From Cellulomonas sp. Leaf395 (GTDB lineage Bacteria; Actinomycetota; Actinomycetes; Actinomycetales; Cellulomonadaceae): 64,000 bases of DNA. Below are positions 26,339 to 34,937 of this stretch, piece by piece. The position numbers and the translations under genes were made by a program. Position 1 is the first letter of the stretch. Each line of letters opens with the position of its first letter. The DNA lies in contig NZ_LMQI01000002.1 in NCBI RefSeq assembly GCF_001424125.1, positions 620,001-684,000 on the forward strand. The letters are read 5' to 3'. A model generated the notes under the pieces. That model was given only the letters and a program-made list of their open reading frames with translations. It made no database searches and was not told the origin of the DNA.

Positions 26339-27153
26339 GCGACCCCGGTCCCTGCACCGCGCAGCACCGTCACGTGCCCGGAGACCGTGCTGGCCGACAC
26401 GAAGCAGGCGCCGTCGCCGGTGCGCAGGTCGACCTTGCGGTGACCGGGCGTCGTGCCCTTGTACTCCTCACCGTCCACGACGAGCCGACCCGACACCGAC
26501 TGGCCCTTGACCTGCACGCCCTTGCCCTCCGGCAGCCGGACCGTGACGTCGCCGGACACGGTCGTCGCGGTCACCCTCGACGTCCCGGAGGTCACGTCGA
26601 AGGTCAGCGAGCCCGAGACCGAGTTGGCCTGCACCAGGCTCAGCTCCCCCGACGCGGCGAGCTCGCCCGAGACCGAGTTGAGCTTGAGGTCGCCACGGTG
26701 GTCGCGGACCACGATCTCGCCGGAGACCGTGTTGGCGCCGAGCCGTCCGCGGGTGCCGTCCGTGATCAGCGTGCCCGAGACGGTGGACACCGACGCGTCC
26801 TGCTCGATCCCGGCCAGCAGCCCGTCGGCCGACACGGTGCCCACCTTGGCGTGCACCTCGCGCGGCACCGCGAGATGGACGTCGGCCCGGTCCTTGCCGC
26901 TGAAGTTGCGGAACTTCTCCAGGAACCCGTCCCAGCCGCCCAGCGTGAACTGGTAGCCCACCCGGAGCTCGCCCTCTCCGGAGAGGCTGACCTCCAGGGG
27001 GCGCCCGTCGACGGCGTGCACCTCGATCCGGGCGCCGGGCCCGTCGTGCGCGACGACGTCGACGCGCCCGCCGGCAAGCTGGACGCGCAGGCTGGTGATC
27101 GCCTCGATCTCGATGATCTGCGGGCCGGCGACGACCCAGGACTCGCTTGCCAT
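26335..27153 (-). CDS. DUF4097 family beta-helix-like protein
   Basis: Adhesin-like DUF4097 protein of unknown role. 272 aa built of about eight repeats of a short beta unit containing the recurring tripeptide VSG (ASVSTVSGTL, NTVSGEIVV, NSVSGELAAS and others), which implies a right-handed beta-solenoid. It has no signal peptide or membrane helix, so it is probably cytoplasmic. DUF4097 proteins often sit with PadR regulators and envelope-stress genes. ATG 27153 has GGAGAG just upstream. First gene of the operon. Confidence 0.88.
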   Translation of the reverse strand: MASESWVVAGPQIIEIEAITSLRVQLAGGRVDVVAHDGPGARIEVHAVDGRPLEVSLSGEGELRVGYQFTLGGWDGFLEKFRNFSGKDRADVHLAVPREVHAKVGTVSADGLLAGIEQDASVSTVSGTLITDGTRGRLGANTVSGEIVVRDHRGDLKLNSVSGELAASGELSLVQANSVSGSLTFDVTSGTSRVTATTVSGDVTVRLPEGKGVQVKGQSVSGRLVVDGEEYKGTTPGHRKVDLRTGDGACFVSASTVSGHVTVLRGAGTGVA

Positions 27154-27168
27154 GATGCTCTCCATTCG

Positions 27169-27203
27169 CGATATATCTCGTTTCGCCCACACGATATATC
27201 TCG
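27169..27203. promoter_or_regulatory. Tandem CGATATATCTCG repeats, probable PadR operators
   Basis: Two identical 12-mers at 27169-27180 and 27192-27203, 23 bases apart, just upstream of the DUF4097 gene. A related inverted element (ATATCGCG) lies at 27231-27238. AT-rich cores of this type are bound by PadR repressors, so the operon is likely autoregulated. Confidence 0.65.
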
Positions 27204-27247
27204 TTCGGTCGGGAGGCAAGATCTCGAGTCATATCGCGTCTCCTGAA

Positions 27248-27287
27248 CGAGAAGAGCCCGCGACCGGGCGGTCGCGGGCTCTTCTCG
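27248..27287 (-). terminator. Terminator after pilT
   Basis: 18-bp perfect stem (27248-27265 with 27270-27287) and 4-base loop, 7 bases beyond the pilT stop. One of the strongest hairpins in the window. Confidence 0.85.
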
Positions 27288-27294
27288 TCGGGTC

Positions 27295-28383
27295 TCAGGA
27301 CACGAGGCCGGCCTGCCGCAGCTCGACCGTGAGGTCGTGGGGGCTGGTCGAGGCGGCGAGCGCCTCGTCGTAGGTGATGACGTCGTCGCGGACCAGCTGG
27401 AACAGGTGCTGGTCGAACGTCTGCATCTTGTAGAAGTCGCCCTCCCTGATCAGGTCGATCAGGAGCGGGGCGTCCTCCGGGTCCAGGATCGCCTCACGCG
27501 TCCGGCCCGTGTTGACCATGACCTCGATCGCCGGCCGTCGGCCCGTCCCGTCGGCCAGCCGGACCAGCCGCTGCGACACGATGCCGCGCAGCGAGTGCGC
27601 CAGCGCGATCCGGACCTGCTTCTGCTCGTGCGGCGGGAAGAAGTCGATGATCCGGTTGATCGTCTCGGCCGCGTCGATCGTGTGCAGCGTCGACAGCACG
27701 AGGTGGCCGGTCTCGGCGGCGGACAGTGCCGCACGCACCGTCTCGACGTCGCGCATCTCGCCCACCATGATCACGTCGGGGTCCTGGCGCATCGCGGCAC
27801 GCAGGGCGACCGTGAAGTCGGCGGTGTCCTGGCGCACCTCGCGCTGGGACACGATCGACTTCTTGTCCTGGTGCAGGATCTCGATCGGGTCCTCGATCGT
27901 GACGATGTTGACCTCACGCAGCGTGTTGATCAGGTCGACCATCGACGCCAGCGTCGTCGTCTTGCCCGATCCGGTGGGCCCGGTCACCAGGACCAGCCCG
28001 CGAGGCTCCAGGGCCAGCTCGCCGATGACTTCCGGGAGCGACAGCTCGGCCAGCGACTGCGCACCCACGGCGACCCGACGGAAGACCATGCCGTACGCGC
28101 CGCGCGCCTGGTAGGCGTTGACGCGGAACCGACCGACACCGGAGACCGAGAAGGCGAAGTCCGCCTCATGCTGCTCCCGGAACGTGTCGACCAGGTCGTC
28201 GGGCAGGACCTCCTCGAGCATCCGCTCGGTGTCCGCCGGCTTGAGGTCGGGCACCTGGAGCTTGCGCAGCCGCCCGTCGACACGCACGCGGGGCGCAGCA
28301 CCGACCTTGCAGTGCAGGTCGGAGCCGCCCGTGCTCGCGAGGGCGTGCAGGAACGGGATCACGGACTGTGTCGGCTGGCTCAC
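27295..28383 (-). CDS. PilT/VirB11-family type IV pilus retraction ATPase
   Basis: Hexameric ATPase related to twitching-motility PilT. 362 aa: N-terminal PAS-like domain (GGSDLHCKVGAAPRVRVDG), Walker A GPTGSGKTT, Asp box (IVTIEDPIEILH), Walker B (DPDVIMVGEMRD) and His box (LSTLHTIDAAETINRI). GTG 28383 was chosen; the longer in-frame region upstream lacks coding character. No other type IV pilus genes are nearby, so its partner apparatus is unknown. It is separate from the Tad locus at 4739-9448. Confidence 0.9.
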   Translation of the reverse strand: MSQPTQSVIPFLHALASTGGSDLHCKVGAAPRVRVDGRLRKLQVPDLKPADTERMLEEVLPDDLVDTFREQHEADFAFSVSGVGRFRVNAYQARGAYGMVFRRVAVGAQSLAELSLPEVIGELALEPRGLVLVTGPTGSGKTTTLASMVDLINTLREVNIVTIEDPIEILHQDKKSIVSQREVRQDTADFTVALRAAMRQDPDVIMVGEMRDVETVRAALSAAETGHLVLSTLHTIDAAETINRIIDFFPPHEQKQVRIALAHSLRGIVSQRLVRLADGTGRRPAIEVMVNTGRTREAILDPEDAPLLIDLIREGDFYKMQTFDQHLFQLVRDDVITYDEALAASTSPHDLTVELRQAGLVS

Positions 28384-28502
28384 GCTCTGGATATCGGACG
28401 CCGAGGCCCCGCACTTGAGGGCACGCGATATGTGGGACCATGGAGCGAGTCCGGCGAGCAGCACGGGCGCCGACCCCCCGTACGTCGACGAAGGAAGATC
28501 CC

Positions 28503-28577
28503 ATGAGCAAGCGAGGCCGCAAGCGCCGCTCCCGCAAGGGCAGCGCAGCGAACCACGGCAACCGTCCCAACGCCTGA
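28503..28577 (+). CDS. Ribosomal protein bL37-like peptide, 24 residues
   Basis: Tiny basic peptide beginning MSKRGRKRRSRKG and ending NHGNRPNA. Length and both ends match the 24-residue large-subunit protein bL37 described in mycobacterial ribosome structures. GGAAG lies 7 bases before the ATG. An in-frame ATG at 28440 would add 21 residues, but the conserved peptide starts here. It is transcribed opposite to both neighbours and lies next to rsrA-sigR. This gene is easily missed because of its size. Confidence 0.8.
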   Translation: MSKRGRKRRSRKGSAANHGNRPNA

Positions 28578-28605
28578 GCGTTCCGGACAGGGTTCCCGAA
28601 AGACA

Positions 28606-28643
28606 CGAAGGCCCGGAGCAGCGATCGCTGCACCGGGCCTTCG
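28606..28643. terminator. Terminator between bL37 and rsrA
   Basis: CGAAGGCCCGG (28606-28616) pairs with 28633-28643, and a second inner stem GCAGCGATCGCTGC lies between them. It sits between converging genes and can serve both. Confidence 0.75.
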
Positions 28644-28664
28644 TCATGTGCTCAGGGTCTGCGC

Positions 28665-28952
28665 TCAGTCCTGGATGCGCATGACCGTCAGCTGCTCGTG
28701 GATCCTCAGCCGCAGACCGTCCGGAGCAGCCTCCTGGCAGCCCCGACGCACCAGCGTCTTCACGACGACGTCGACGTCGTACTCCTCGAGACAGCCCTGG
28801 CACTCGGCGAGGTGCTCGCGGACCGTCGCGGCGTCGACCGCGCCCAGCTCGGAGTCCAGGTACTCCCACAACCGGTCGAGCGCGTCCGCGCAGTTGTTGC
28901 CGCAGCTGCCGGCTGAAGGAGTCAGCGGGTCTGCGTCGTGCAGCTCACTCAT
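28665..28952 (-). CDS. rsrA: Zinc-binding anti-sigma factor RsrA (mycothiol/thiol stress)
   Basis: Redox-sensitive anti-sigma factor that binds SigR when reduced and releases it under disulfide stress. 95 aa. The zinc-binding pattern of the ZAS family is present: Cys in [10 protein letters not shown], His and two Cys in [14 protein letters not shown]. Further cysteines (AGSC and RRGC) match RsrA. ATG 28952 overlaps the sigR stop by 4 bases, giving co-translation. It ends 21 bases from the shared terminator. Confidence 0.93.
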   Translation of the reverse strand: MSELHDADPLTPSAGSCGNNCADALDRLWEYLDSELGAVDAATVREHLAECQGCLEEYDVDVVVKTLVRRGCQEAAPDGLRLRIHEQLTVMRIQD

Positions 28953-29575
28953 CGTTCGCCCTCCGGTGCGGTGGGGGCCACCCCGACCAGACCACGCCCT
29001 CGGGCGTAGTCGGACAGCAGCTCGCGCAGCTGCGCACGGCCGCGGTGCAACCGGGACATCACCGTCCCGATCGGCGTCCCCATGATCTCGGCGATCTCCT
29101 TGTACGCGAAGCCCTCGACGTCGGCGAGGTACACCGCGATCCGGAACTCCTCCGGGAGACGCTGCAGCGCGTCCTTGATGTCGGAGTCCGGGAGGTGGTC
29201 GAGCGCCTCGGCCTCGGCAGACCGAAGGCCTCTCGACGTGTGCGACTCGGCGCGGGCCAGCTGCCAGTCCTCGATCTCTTCCGACCGGGACTGCTGGGGC
29301 TCGCGCTGCTTCTTGCGGTACGAGTTGATGTACGTGTTGGTGAGGATGCGGTAGAGCCACGCCTTGAGGTTGGTGCCCGGGCGGTACTGGTGGAACGCGG
29401 CGAAGGCCTTGGCGAACGTCTCCTGCACCAGGTCCTCGGCGTCGGCCGGGTTGCGCGTCATGCGCAGGGCAGCGCCGTACAGCTGGTCCAGGTAGACCAG
29501 CGCCTCGGCTTCGAACCTCTCGGTCCGTGCCGCGTCGTCCTCGGCCGCTGGCGCGCGGTTGGTGTCCTCGCTCAT
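28949..29575 (-). CDS. sigR: RNA polymerase sigma factor SigR (ECF, disulfide stress); possible longer isoform
   Basis: ECF sigma factor of the SigR/SigH group directing the thiol-oxidative stress regulon. 208 aa from ATG 29575: region 2 ([32 protein letters not shown]) and region 4 ([32 protein letters not shown]). TAGGCT ends 8 bases before this ATG (constitutive leaderless start). The frame stays open to an upstream ATG at 29764, 63 codons earlier, directly after a perfect SigR promoter (29774-29800). A longer SigR' isoform starting with [10 protein letters not shown] is therefore predicted. Confidence 0.95.
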   Translation of the reverse strand: MSEDTNRAPAAEDDAARTERFEAEALVYLDQLYGAALRMTRNPADAEDLVQETFAKAFAAFHQYRPGTNLKAWLYRILTNTYINSYRKKQREPQQSRSEEIEDWQLARAESHTSRGLRSAEAEALDHLPDSDIKDALQRLPEEFRIAVYLADVEGFAYKEIAEIMGTPIGTVMSRLHRGRAQLRELLSDYARGRGLVGVAPTAPEGER

Positions 29576-29583
29576 CGCGGTCG

Positions 29584-29589
29584 AGCCTA
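29584..29589 (-). promoter_or_regulatory. TAGGCT -10 box for short SigR
   Basis: TAGGCT ends 8 bases before ATG 29575, giving a leaderless message for the 208-residue form. Confidence 0.5.
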
Positions 29590-29773
29590 GTCCCGCAGGC
29601 TGGGGACCACCGACCGGCGTGGGCCATCCCACATCCACCCCTGGTGCCGGTATCTGTACCTGCATCTGCGCGGGCATCTGAGGCGGAAGAGTGTCCACGG
29701 GGATACCGAGCGCCCAACCCGTCACGGACGGCGTGCCGGGTCGCGCCTCGGTGGTGCAGCTCATGGCCAGCAC

Positions 29774-29800
29774 AACGGCACCGGGCCGCGAGCCATTCCC
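29774..29800 (-). promoter_or_regulatory. SigR-dependent promoter GGGAAT-N18-GTT upstream of sigR
   Basis: On the minus strand GGGAAT (29795-29800) and GTT (29774-29776) are separated by 18 bases, the exact sigma-R consensus. ATG 29764 lies 9 bases after GTT, at about the expected transcription start. It predicts positive autoregulation and production of the 271-residue isoform. Confidence 0.8.
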
Positions 29801-29838
29801 CAGCGTGGTCATCCGTCGCCATCCACCCGGAGCGGCAC

Positions 29839-29844
29839 TAGCGT
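29839..29844 (+). promoter_or_regulatory. TAGCGT -10 box, leaderless ferritin gene
   Basis: TAGCGT ends 7 bases before ATG 29852; this supports 29852 over the in-frame GTG at 29843. Confidence 0.5.
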
Positions 29845-29851
29845 GGCGGGC

Positions 29852-30397
29852 ATGACGAGCACTGCCGACCATTCGACGTTCCTGCGCCTGCTCCGCGAGC
29901 AGATCGGCCACGAGTTCGACGCCCACCAGCAGTACGTGGCGATCGCCGTCTGGTTCGACGGGCAGGACCTCCCCCAGCTCGCGCGGCACTACTACCGCCA
30001 GGCGATCGAGGAGCGCAACCACGCGCTGATGATCGTGCAGTACCTGCTCGACCGGGACCTGCCGGTCGCCATCCCCGGCGGCAGCTCGGTGCGCAACGAC
30101 TTCACCGAGGTCACCGAGCCGATCGGCCTGGCGCTCCAGCAGGAGAAGCAGGTCACCGCGCAGATCGAAGCCATCTTCGCCGCGGCCCGCGCCGAGGGTG
30201 ACGCCCTGGGCGAGCAGTTCCTGCTGTGGTTCCTCAAGGAGCAGGTGGAGGAGGTCGCGTCGGCGACCACCCTGCTCACCGTCGCCACGCGTGCCGGCGA
30301 CAACCTGTTCGACCTCGAGAACTATGTCGCCCGCGAGCAGATCGGTGACGGTGGCGAGTCCGCCGACGCACCCTCCGCCGCCGGTGGCGCCCTGTAG
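29852..30397 (+). CDS. Ferritin (iron-storage protein)
   Basis: Non-haem ferritin that oxidises and stores iron. 181 aa four-helix bundle: [21 protein letters not shown] with ferroxidase Glu, [13 protein letters not shown] with Glu and His of the di-iron site, and [15 protein letters not shown] and [15 protein letters not shown] with further acidic ligands. It resembles the BfrB/FtnA group of actinobacteria. It is divergent from sigR; iron storage and thiol stress may be linked, an inference from position only. Confidence 0.93.
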   Translation: MTSTADHSTFLRLLREQIGHEFDAHQQYVAIAVWFDGQDLPQLARHYYRQAIEERNHALMIVQYLLDRDLPVAIPGGSSVRNDFTEVTEPIGLALQQEKQVTAQIEAIFAAARAEGDALGEQFLLWFLKEQVEEVASATTLLTVATRAGDNLFDLENYVAREQIGDGGESADAPSAAGGAL

Positions 30398-30408
30398 GAG
30401 GAGCTGCC

Positions 30409-30921
30409 GTGCTGCTGCGTCGTCTCGCGCGTCCCCTGTTCGCCTCGTGGTTCGTGACCGAGGGCCTCGACGTCGTCCGGCATCCCGCCGCGCATGCCGC
30501 CGATGCCCGTGGCGCGCTGACCACGCTGCGGGCCCGGCTCCCCGAGCCCGTCCGCGACGGGCCGGCCGGTGAGGCGCTGGGCCACGAGCTCAGCGACCGC
30601 CAGCTCACGACCATCGTCCAGGTGCACGGCGTCGCCCTCGCCGGCGCCGGGGCGCTGATGGCCCTCGGGAAGGCGCCGCGCACGGCCGCGCTGGCGCTGG
30701 CGCTCCTGACGGCGCCGCTGATCGTGGTCAACCTCCCGTTCAGGCGCGTCAAGGGCGAGGACCCGATCCTGCGTCGGGCCCGCCGCGACCGCTTCGTGCG
30801 CGCTCTCGCGTTCACGGGCGGCGCCCTGATCGCGGGCGTCGACCTCGAGGGCAGGCCGGGGATCGGCTGGCGCGTCCAGAAGGCTCGCAGCGATCACGCG
30901 GCCGCGAAGGCCTCCGACTGA
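30409..30921 (+). CDS. DoxX-family membrane protein
   Basis: Small membrane protein of the DoxX/DoxD-like group. 170 aa with helices near residues 62-82 ([18 protein letters not shown]), 84-103 ([15 protein letters not shown]) and 125-140 ([13 protein letters not shown]), and the motif [15 protein letters not shown] at the N-terminus. GTG 30409 has the strong site AGGAGG. It follows ferritin by 11 bases and is likely co-transcribed. In mycobacteria DoxX interacts with SodA and a thiol oxidoreductase, which would fit the SigR setting; that link is inferred. Confidence 0.72.
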   Translation: MLLRRLARPLFASWFVTEGLDVVRHPAAHAADARGALTTLRARLPEPVRDGPAGEALGHELSDRQLTTIVQVHGVALAGAGALMALGKAPRTAALALALLTAPLIVVNLPFRRVKGEDPILRRARRDRFVRALAFTGGALIAGVDLEGRPGIGWRVQKARSDHAAAKASD

Positions 30922-30951
30922 GACGTTCGCCGGGCTCGTCGGCACCGCCAC

Positions 30952-30957
30952 TAACCT
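30952..30957 (+). promoter_or_regulatory. TAACCT -10 box, leaderless aroA
   Basis: TAACCT ends 7 bases before ATG 30965. Confidence 0.5.
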
Positions 30958-30964
30958 GGGTGCC

Positions 30965-32248
30965 ATGGATCTCTGGACCGCGCCGCTCGCCGGTGGCCCG
31001 CTCGACGCGCTCGTGGACGTACCCGGATCGAAGTCCCTGACCAACCGGTACCTCGTCCTTGCCGCGCTCGCGGACGCTCCGGGCCGCCTCCGCGGTGCGC
31101 TGCGCTCCCGTGACACCCGTCTGATGGCGGCTGCGCTGACCGGCCTGGGCGCGCGGATCGACGAGGACGGCAGCGACTGGGTGGTCACGCCGGGGCCGGT
31201 CCAGGGCGCGACGAGCGTCCACTGCGGTCTTGCCGGGACCGTCATGCGTTTCCTGCCCGCGGTTGCCGCGATCGCGGACGGACCCGTCCGGTTCGACGGG
31301 GACGACTCTGCCCTGGCCCGGCCGATGGGTCCCGTGCTCACGGCGCTGCGCACCCTCGGTGTGCGTGTCGAGGAGCACGGCGAGCCCGGGCACCTGCCGT
31401 TCACGGTGCACGGCCGTGGGTCCGTGCGCGGCGGTCAGGTCGACGTCGACGCGTCGGCGTCGAGCCAGTTCGTGTCGGGTCTGCTGCTCGCCGCGGCGCG
31501 GTTCGAGCGTGGGCTGATGCTGCGGCACACCGGGCGGACGCTGCCGAGCCTGCCGCACATCGAGATGACGGTCGCCCTGCTGCGGGAGGCGGGCGTCGAG
31601 GTCGACGACTCCCGGCCCGCGATCTGGCAGGTGGCACCGGGCCCGATCGCCGGTCGGGACGTGCGCGTCGAGCCCGACCTCTCCAACGCGGCGCCGTTCC
31701 TGTGCGCGGCGCTGGTCGCCGGCGGCACGGTCCGCGTGCCCGGCTGGCCCACGAGCACGACGCAGCCCGGTGGCCTCCTGCCCGGGATCCTCGAGCGCAT
31801 GGGCGCCACCACGCGGCTGGACGGTGACGTGCTGAGCGTGACCGGGACCGGGGCCGTGCACGGGGTCGACCTGGACCTGCACGCCGCCGGGGAGATCGCG
31901 CCGACGATCGCCGCCGTGGCGGCTCTGGCGGACTCCCCCACCCGGCTGCGCGGCATCGCGCACCTGCGCGGCCACGAGACCGACCGGCTCGCCGCGCTGG
32001 CCGCGGAGATCACCCGGCTGGGTGGGCAGGCGGAGCAGACGTCGGACGGGCTGGTCATCACGCCGCGGCCGCTGACCGGAGGCACCTGGCACACGTACGA
32101 AGACCACCGGATGGCCACCGCGGGCGCGCTCGTCGGGTTGCGGGTGCCGGGGGTGGACGTGGAGGACGTCGAGACGACCGCCAAGACGATCCCGGACTTC
32201 GTGGGGCTCTGGGGCGGCATGCTGGCCGGATCGGCCGTGCTGGCCTGA
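30965..32248 (+). CDS. aroA: 3-phosphoshikimate 1-carboxyvinyltransferase (EPSP synthase)
   Basis: Shikimate-pathway enzyme joining shikimate-3-phosphate and phosphoenolpyruvate, needed for aromatic amino acids. 427 aa with [16 protein letters not shown] near the N-terminus (Lys and Ser of the active site), [16 protein letters not shown], and the C-terminal catalytic region [13 protein letters not shown] and [15 protein letters not shown]. The stop overlaps the rsgA start by one base (TGATG). aroA-rsgA-hisN next to sigR-rsrA is a conserved actinobacterial order. Confidence 0.97.
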   Translation: MDLWTAPLAGGPLDALVDVPGSKSLTNRYLVLAALADAPGRLRGALRSRDTRLMAAALTGLGARIDEDGSDWVVTPGPVQGATSVHCGLAGTVMRFLPAVAAIADGPVRFDGDDSALARPMGPVLTALRTLGVRVEEHGEPGHLPFTVHGRGSVRGGQVDVDASASSQFVSGLLLAAARFERGLMLRHTGRTLPSLPHIEMTVALLREAGVEVDDSRPAIWQVAPGPIAGRDVRVEPDLSNAAPFLCAALVAGGTVRVPGWPTSTTQPGGLLPGILERMGATTRLDGDVLSVTGTGAVHGVDLDLHAAGEIAPTIAAVAALADSPTRLRGIAHLRGHETDRLAALAAEITRLGGQAEQTSDGLVITPRPLTGGTWHTYEDHRMATAGALVGLRVPGVDVEDVETTAKTIPDFVGLWGGMLAGSAVLA

Positions 32249-33327
32249 TGGCACAGGCACGGCGCTACGACGAGCGGGACGTCCGCATCCGTCCTGGTCG
32301 TGGCTCGCGCCCCCGGACCAAGCAGCGCCCGGAGCACGCCGACGCCGAGACCGCGCTGGTCACGGCCGTGGACCGAGGCCGCTACGCGATCCTCGTCGAC
32401 CCGGACGGTCCCGACGAGCGCGTCGGCATCGCGATGAAGGCTCGCGAGCTGGGCCGTGACCGCGTCGTCCCGGGCGACCGCGTGGACATCGTCGGCGACA
32501 CGTCCGGCGACGAGGGCTCCCTGTCGCGGATCGTGCGGATCGGCGAGCGCCGGACCGTCCTGCGGCGGACGGCCGACGACACGGACCCGGTCGAGCGGAT
32601 CATCGTCGCGAACGCCGACCAGCTGGTGATCGTGACCGCCCTGGCCGACCCGGAGCCGCGCACCCGCATGATCGACCGGTGCGTCGCCGCCGCCTACGAC
32701 GCCCGCATGGACGCGCTGCTGGCGCTGACGAAGGCGGACCTGGCGGACCCGGCAGAGCTCGTCGGGATGTATGCGCCGATCGGCGTGGAGGTCGTGGTCA
32801 CCAGCGCCGAGAAGTCGGTGGGAGGCAGGATCATCCGCGGGCTCGACGACGTGCGGGCCGCGCTGGAGGGCAAGACGTCGGTTCTGGTCGGGCACTCGGG
32901 CGTCGGCAAGTCGACGCTCGTGAACGCGCTCGTGCCCGGCACGTACCGCGCGGTGGGCGTCGTCAACGACGTGACCGGCCGCGGGCGGCACACGTCGAGC
33001 TCCGCGGTCGCGCTGCGCGTACCGGGCACCGCCAGGCCCACCTGGGTCATCGACACCCCGGGCGTGCGGTCATTCGGGCTCGCGCACGTCGACCCGCAGC
33101 ACCTCCTGGGTGCCTTCGCGGACCTCGCCGCGGTCGCCGAGGAGTGCCCGCGCGGCTGCACGCACGCCGACGACGCCCCGGACTGCGCCCTCGACGAGTG
33201 GGTCGAGGCGTCCCCCGACGACGTGACCCGAGCGGCGCGGGCGGCGCGGATCGAGTCCTTCCGCCGCCTCCTGGCCAGCCGGCTCGGCAGCGGCGAACCG
33301 GACAACCGGGAGCCCGCACGTCCCTGA
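32248..33327 (+). CDS. rsgA: Small ribosomal subunit biogenesis GTPase RsgA
   Basis: Circularly permuted GTPase that checks late maturation of the 30S subunit. 359 aa: OB-fold N-terminus, G4 motif ALTKADL, then G1 GHSGVGKSTLVNAL, G3 DTPGVRSF, and a C-terminal zinc knuckle CPRGCTHADDAPDC. The G4-G1-G3 order is the hallmark of the family. Co-transcribed with aroA. Confidence 0.96.
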   Translation: MAQARRYDERDVRIRPGRGSRPRTKQRPEHADAETALVTAVDRGRYAILVDPDGPDERVGIAMKARELGRDRVVPGDRVDIVGDTSGDEGSLSRIVRIGERRTVLRRTADDTDPVERIIVANADQLVIVTALADPEPRTRMIDRCVAAAYDARMDALLALTKADLADPAELVGMYAPIGVEVVVTSAEKSVGGRIIRGLDDVRAALEGKTSVLVGHSGVGKSTLVNALVPGTYRAVGVVNDVTGRGRHTSSSAVALRVPGTARPTWVIDTPGVRSFGLAHVDPQHLLGAFADLAAVAEECPRGCTHADDAPDCALDEWVEASPDDVTRAARAARIESFRRLLASRLGSGEPDNREPARP

Positions 33328-33345
33328 CGTGCGAACTCGAACCAC

Positions 33346-33351
33346 TACGGT
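33346..33351 (+). promoter_or_regulatory. TACGGT -10 box, leaderless hisN
   Basis: TACGGT ends 7 bases before ATG 33359 and lies just after the rsgA stop; this selects 33359 over the in-frame start at 33329. Confidence 0.5.
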
Positions 33352-33358
33352 GTCGGGC

Positions 33359-34162
33359 ATGAGTCTGCGCCCCGGGTACGACGACGACCTGCGCCTCGCC
33401 CACGTGATCGCGGACCAGGTCGACGGGTTGACCATGTCCCGGTTCAAGTCGCAGGACCTGCGCGTGGAGACCAAGCCCGACCTGACCCCCGTGTCCGACG
33501 CCGACAGGACGGCGGAGGAGATCGTGCGCGGTCAGCTGTCCCGGGCGCGACCGCGCGACGCGGTGCACGGCGAGGAGATGGGCGACACCGGCCACGGGCC
33601 GCGCCGCTGGGTCATCGACCCGATCGACGGGACCAAGAACTTCGTCCGTGGCGTGCCCGTGTGGGCCACGCTCATCGGGCTGCTGGACGGCGACCAGGTG
33701 GTTCTGGGCGTGGTCAGCGCCCCCGCGCTCGGCCGGCGGTGGTGGGCGGCGCAGGGCTCAGGCGCGTGGACCGGCAAGTCGCTCGCCGCCGCGAGCCAGC
33801 TGCACGTGTCCGGGGTCGACCGCCTGGAGGACGCCTCGCTGTCGTACTCGTCGCTGAGCGGCTGGGAGGAGCGCGGGCAGCTGGACGCCTTCCTCGGCCT
33901 CACCCGTCGCACGTGGCGCACCCGGGCGTACGGCGACTTCTGGTCGCACGTGCTGGTCGCGGAGGGCGCCGTGGACCTGTCCGCGGAACCGGAGCTCGCG
34001 CTGCACGACATGGCGGCGCTGGTGCCCATCGTCACGGAGGCCGGTGGGACGTTCACGTCGATCCGGGGGGTGCCAGGCCCGTTCGGCGGGTCGGCGCTGG
34101 TGTCCAACGGAAAGCTGCACCAGGCCGCCCTGGAGTACCTGGACCCGCTCCCCGAGGCGTGA
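33359..34162 (+). CDS. hisN: Histidinol-phosphatase, inositol-monophosphatase type
   Basis: Dephosphorylates histidinol phosphate in histidine synthesis. 267 aa of the IMPase fold with metal-binding motifs GEEMGD, DPIDGTKNF and the C-terminal HDMAALVPIVTEAGG. Actinobacterial HisN proteins have this length and motif spacing; an inositol-monophosphatase activity is the alternative. It follows rsgA by 31 bases but has its own box. Confidence 0.9.
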   Translation: MSLRPGYDDDLRLAHVIADQVDGLTMSRFKSQDLRVETKPDLTPVSDADRTAEEIVRGQLSRARPRDAVHGEEMGDTGHGPRRWVIDPIDGTKNFVRGVPVWATLIGLLDGDQVVLGVVSAPALGRRWWAAQGSGAWTGKSLAAASQLHVSGVDRLEDASLSYSSLSGWEERGQLDAFLGLTRRTWRTRAYGDFWSHVLVAEGAVDLSAEPELALHDMAALVPIVTEAGGTFTSIRGVPGPFGGSALVSNGKLHQAALEYLDPLPEA

Positions 34163-34190
34163 CGGCCCGGACCGCGGCACGATCGGTGCC

Positions 34191-34937
34191 ATGAGCACCG
34201 ACGACCGTGACGACCGCGCCGCCTCGTTCGACCGTGCCGCGGCGCTCTACCAGGCCACCCGCCCGAGCTATCCCGACGACGCCGTCCGCTGGTCGGTGCC
34301 CGCGCAGGCTCGTGACGTCCTCGACCTGGCCGCCGGGACGGGCAAGCTCACGGAGCGCCTCGCCGCGCTCGGCTGGCACGTGGTAGCGGTGGAGCCGTCG
34401 GACGCGATGCGCGCCGAGCTGGCCGCCGTCCTGCCGGCCGTCGAGGCGTTCCCCGGGACCGCCGAGCGCACCGGCCTGCCGGACGCGTCGGTCGACGCCG
34501 TCACCATCGCGCAGGCGTGGCACTGGGTCGATCCGCCGGCCGCCTCCGCCGAGATCGCCCGTGTCCTGCGTCCCGGCGGCCAGGTCGCCGCGCTCTGGAA
34601 CGTGCGCGACCAGGCGACCGACTGGGTCGCACGGTGGACGGAGATCGTGCACCGGGGCGACAGCCTGGAGACGAGCTACCGCGATCCCGAGCTCGGCGAC
34701 GTGTTCACCGCGCCCGAGCACGCCATGTTCCGCTGGGCGCAGCGCCTGCGGACTGCCGACCTGCGCACGCTCGCAGCGAGCCGCAGTCACCTGATCCTGC
34801 TGCCGCCCGACGAGCGCGACGCGCTGCTCGACGAGATCGACCAGCTCGTCGACACCCACCCCGACCTGCGCGGGCGGGAGTGGGTCGACGTGCCGTACCG
34901 GACGGAGTGCTACCGGGCGCGGCTCCGCGAGGGCTAG
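34191..34937 (+). CDS. Class I SAM-dependent methyltransferase
   Basis: 248 aa Rossmann-fold methyltransferase: motif I DVLDLAAGTGKLTERL, motif II VVAVEPSDAM, post-motif region DAVTIAQAWHWVDP, and RVLRPGGQVAALWN. Substrate unknown; the AWHWVDP group is often a small-molecule methyltransferase. ATG 34191 follows hisN by 28 bases. Its TAG stop shares the palindrome CTAG with the stop of the convergent HAD gene. Confidence 0.88.
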   Translation: MSTDDRDDRAASFDRAAALYQATRPSYPDDAVRWSVPAQARDVLDLAAGTGKLTERLAALGWHVVAVEPSDAMRAELAAVLPAVEAFPGTAERTGLPDASVDAVTIAQAWHWVDPPAASAEIARVLRPGGQVAALWNVRDQATDWVARWTEIVHRGDSLETSYRDPELGDVFTAPEHAMFRWAQRLRTADLRTLAASRSHLILLPPDERDALLDEIDQLVDTHPDLRGREWVDVPYRTECYRARLREG

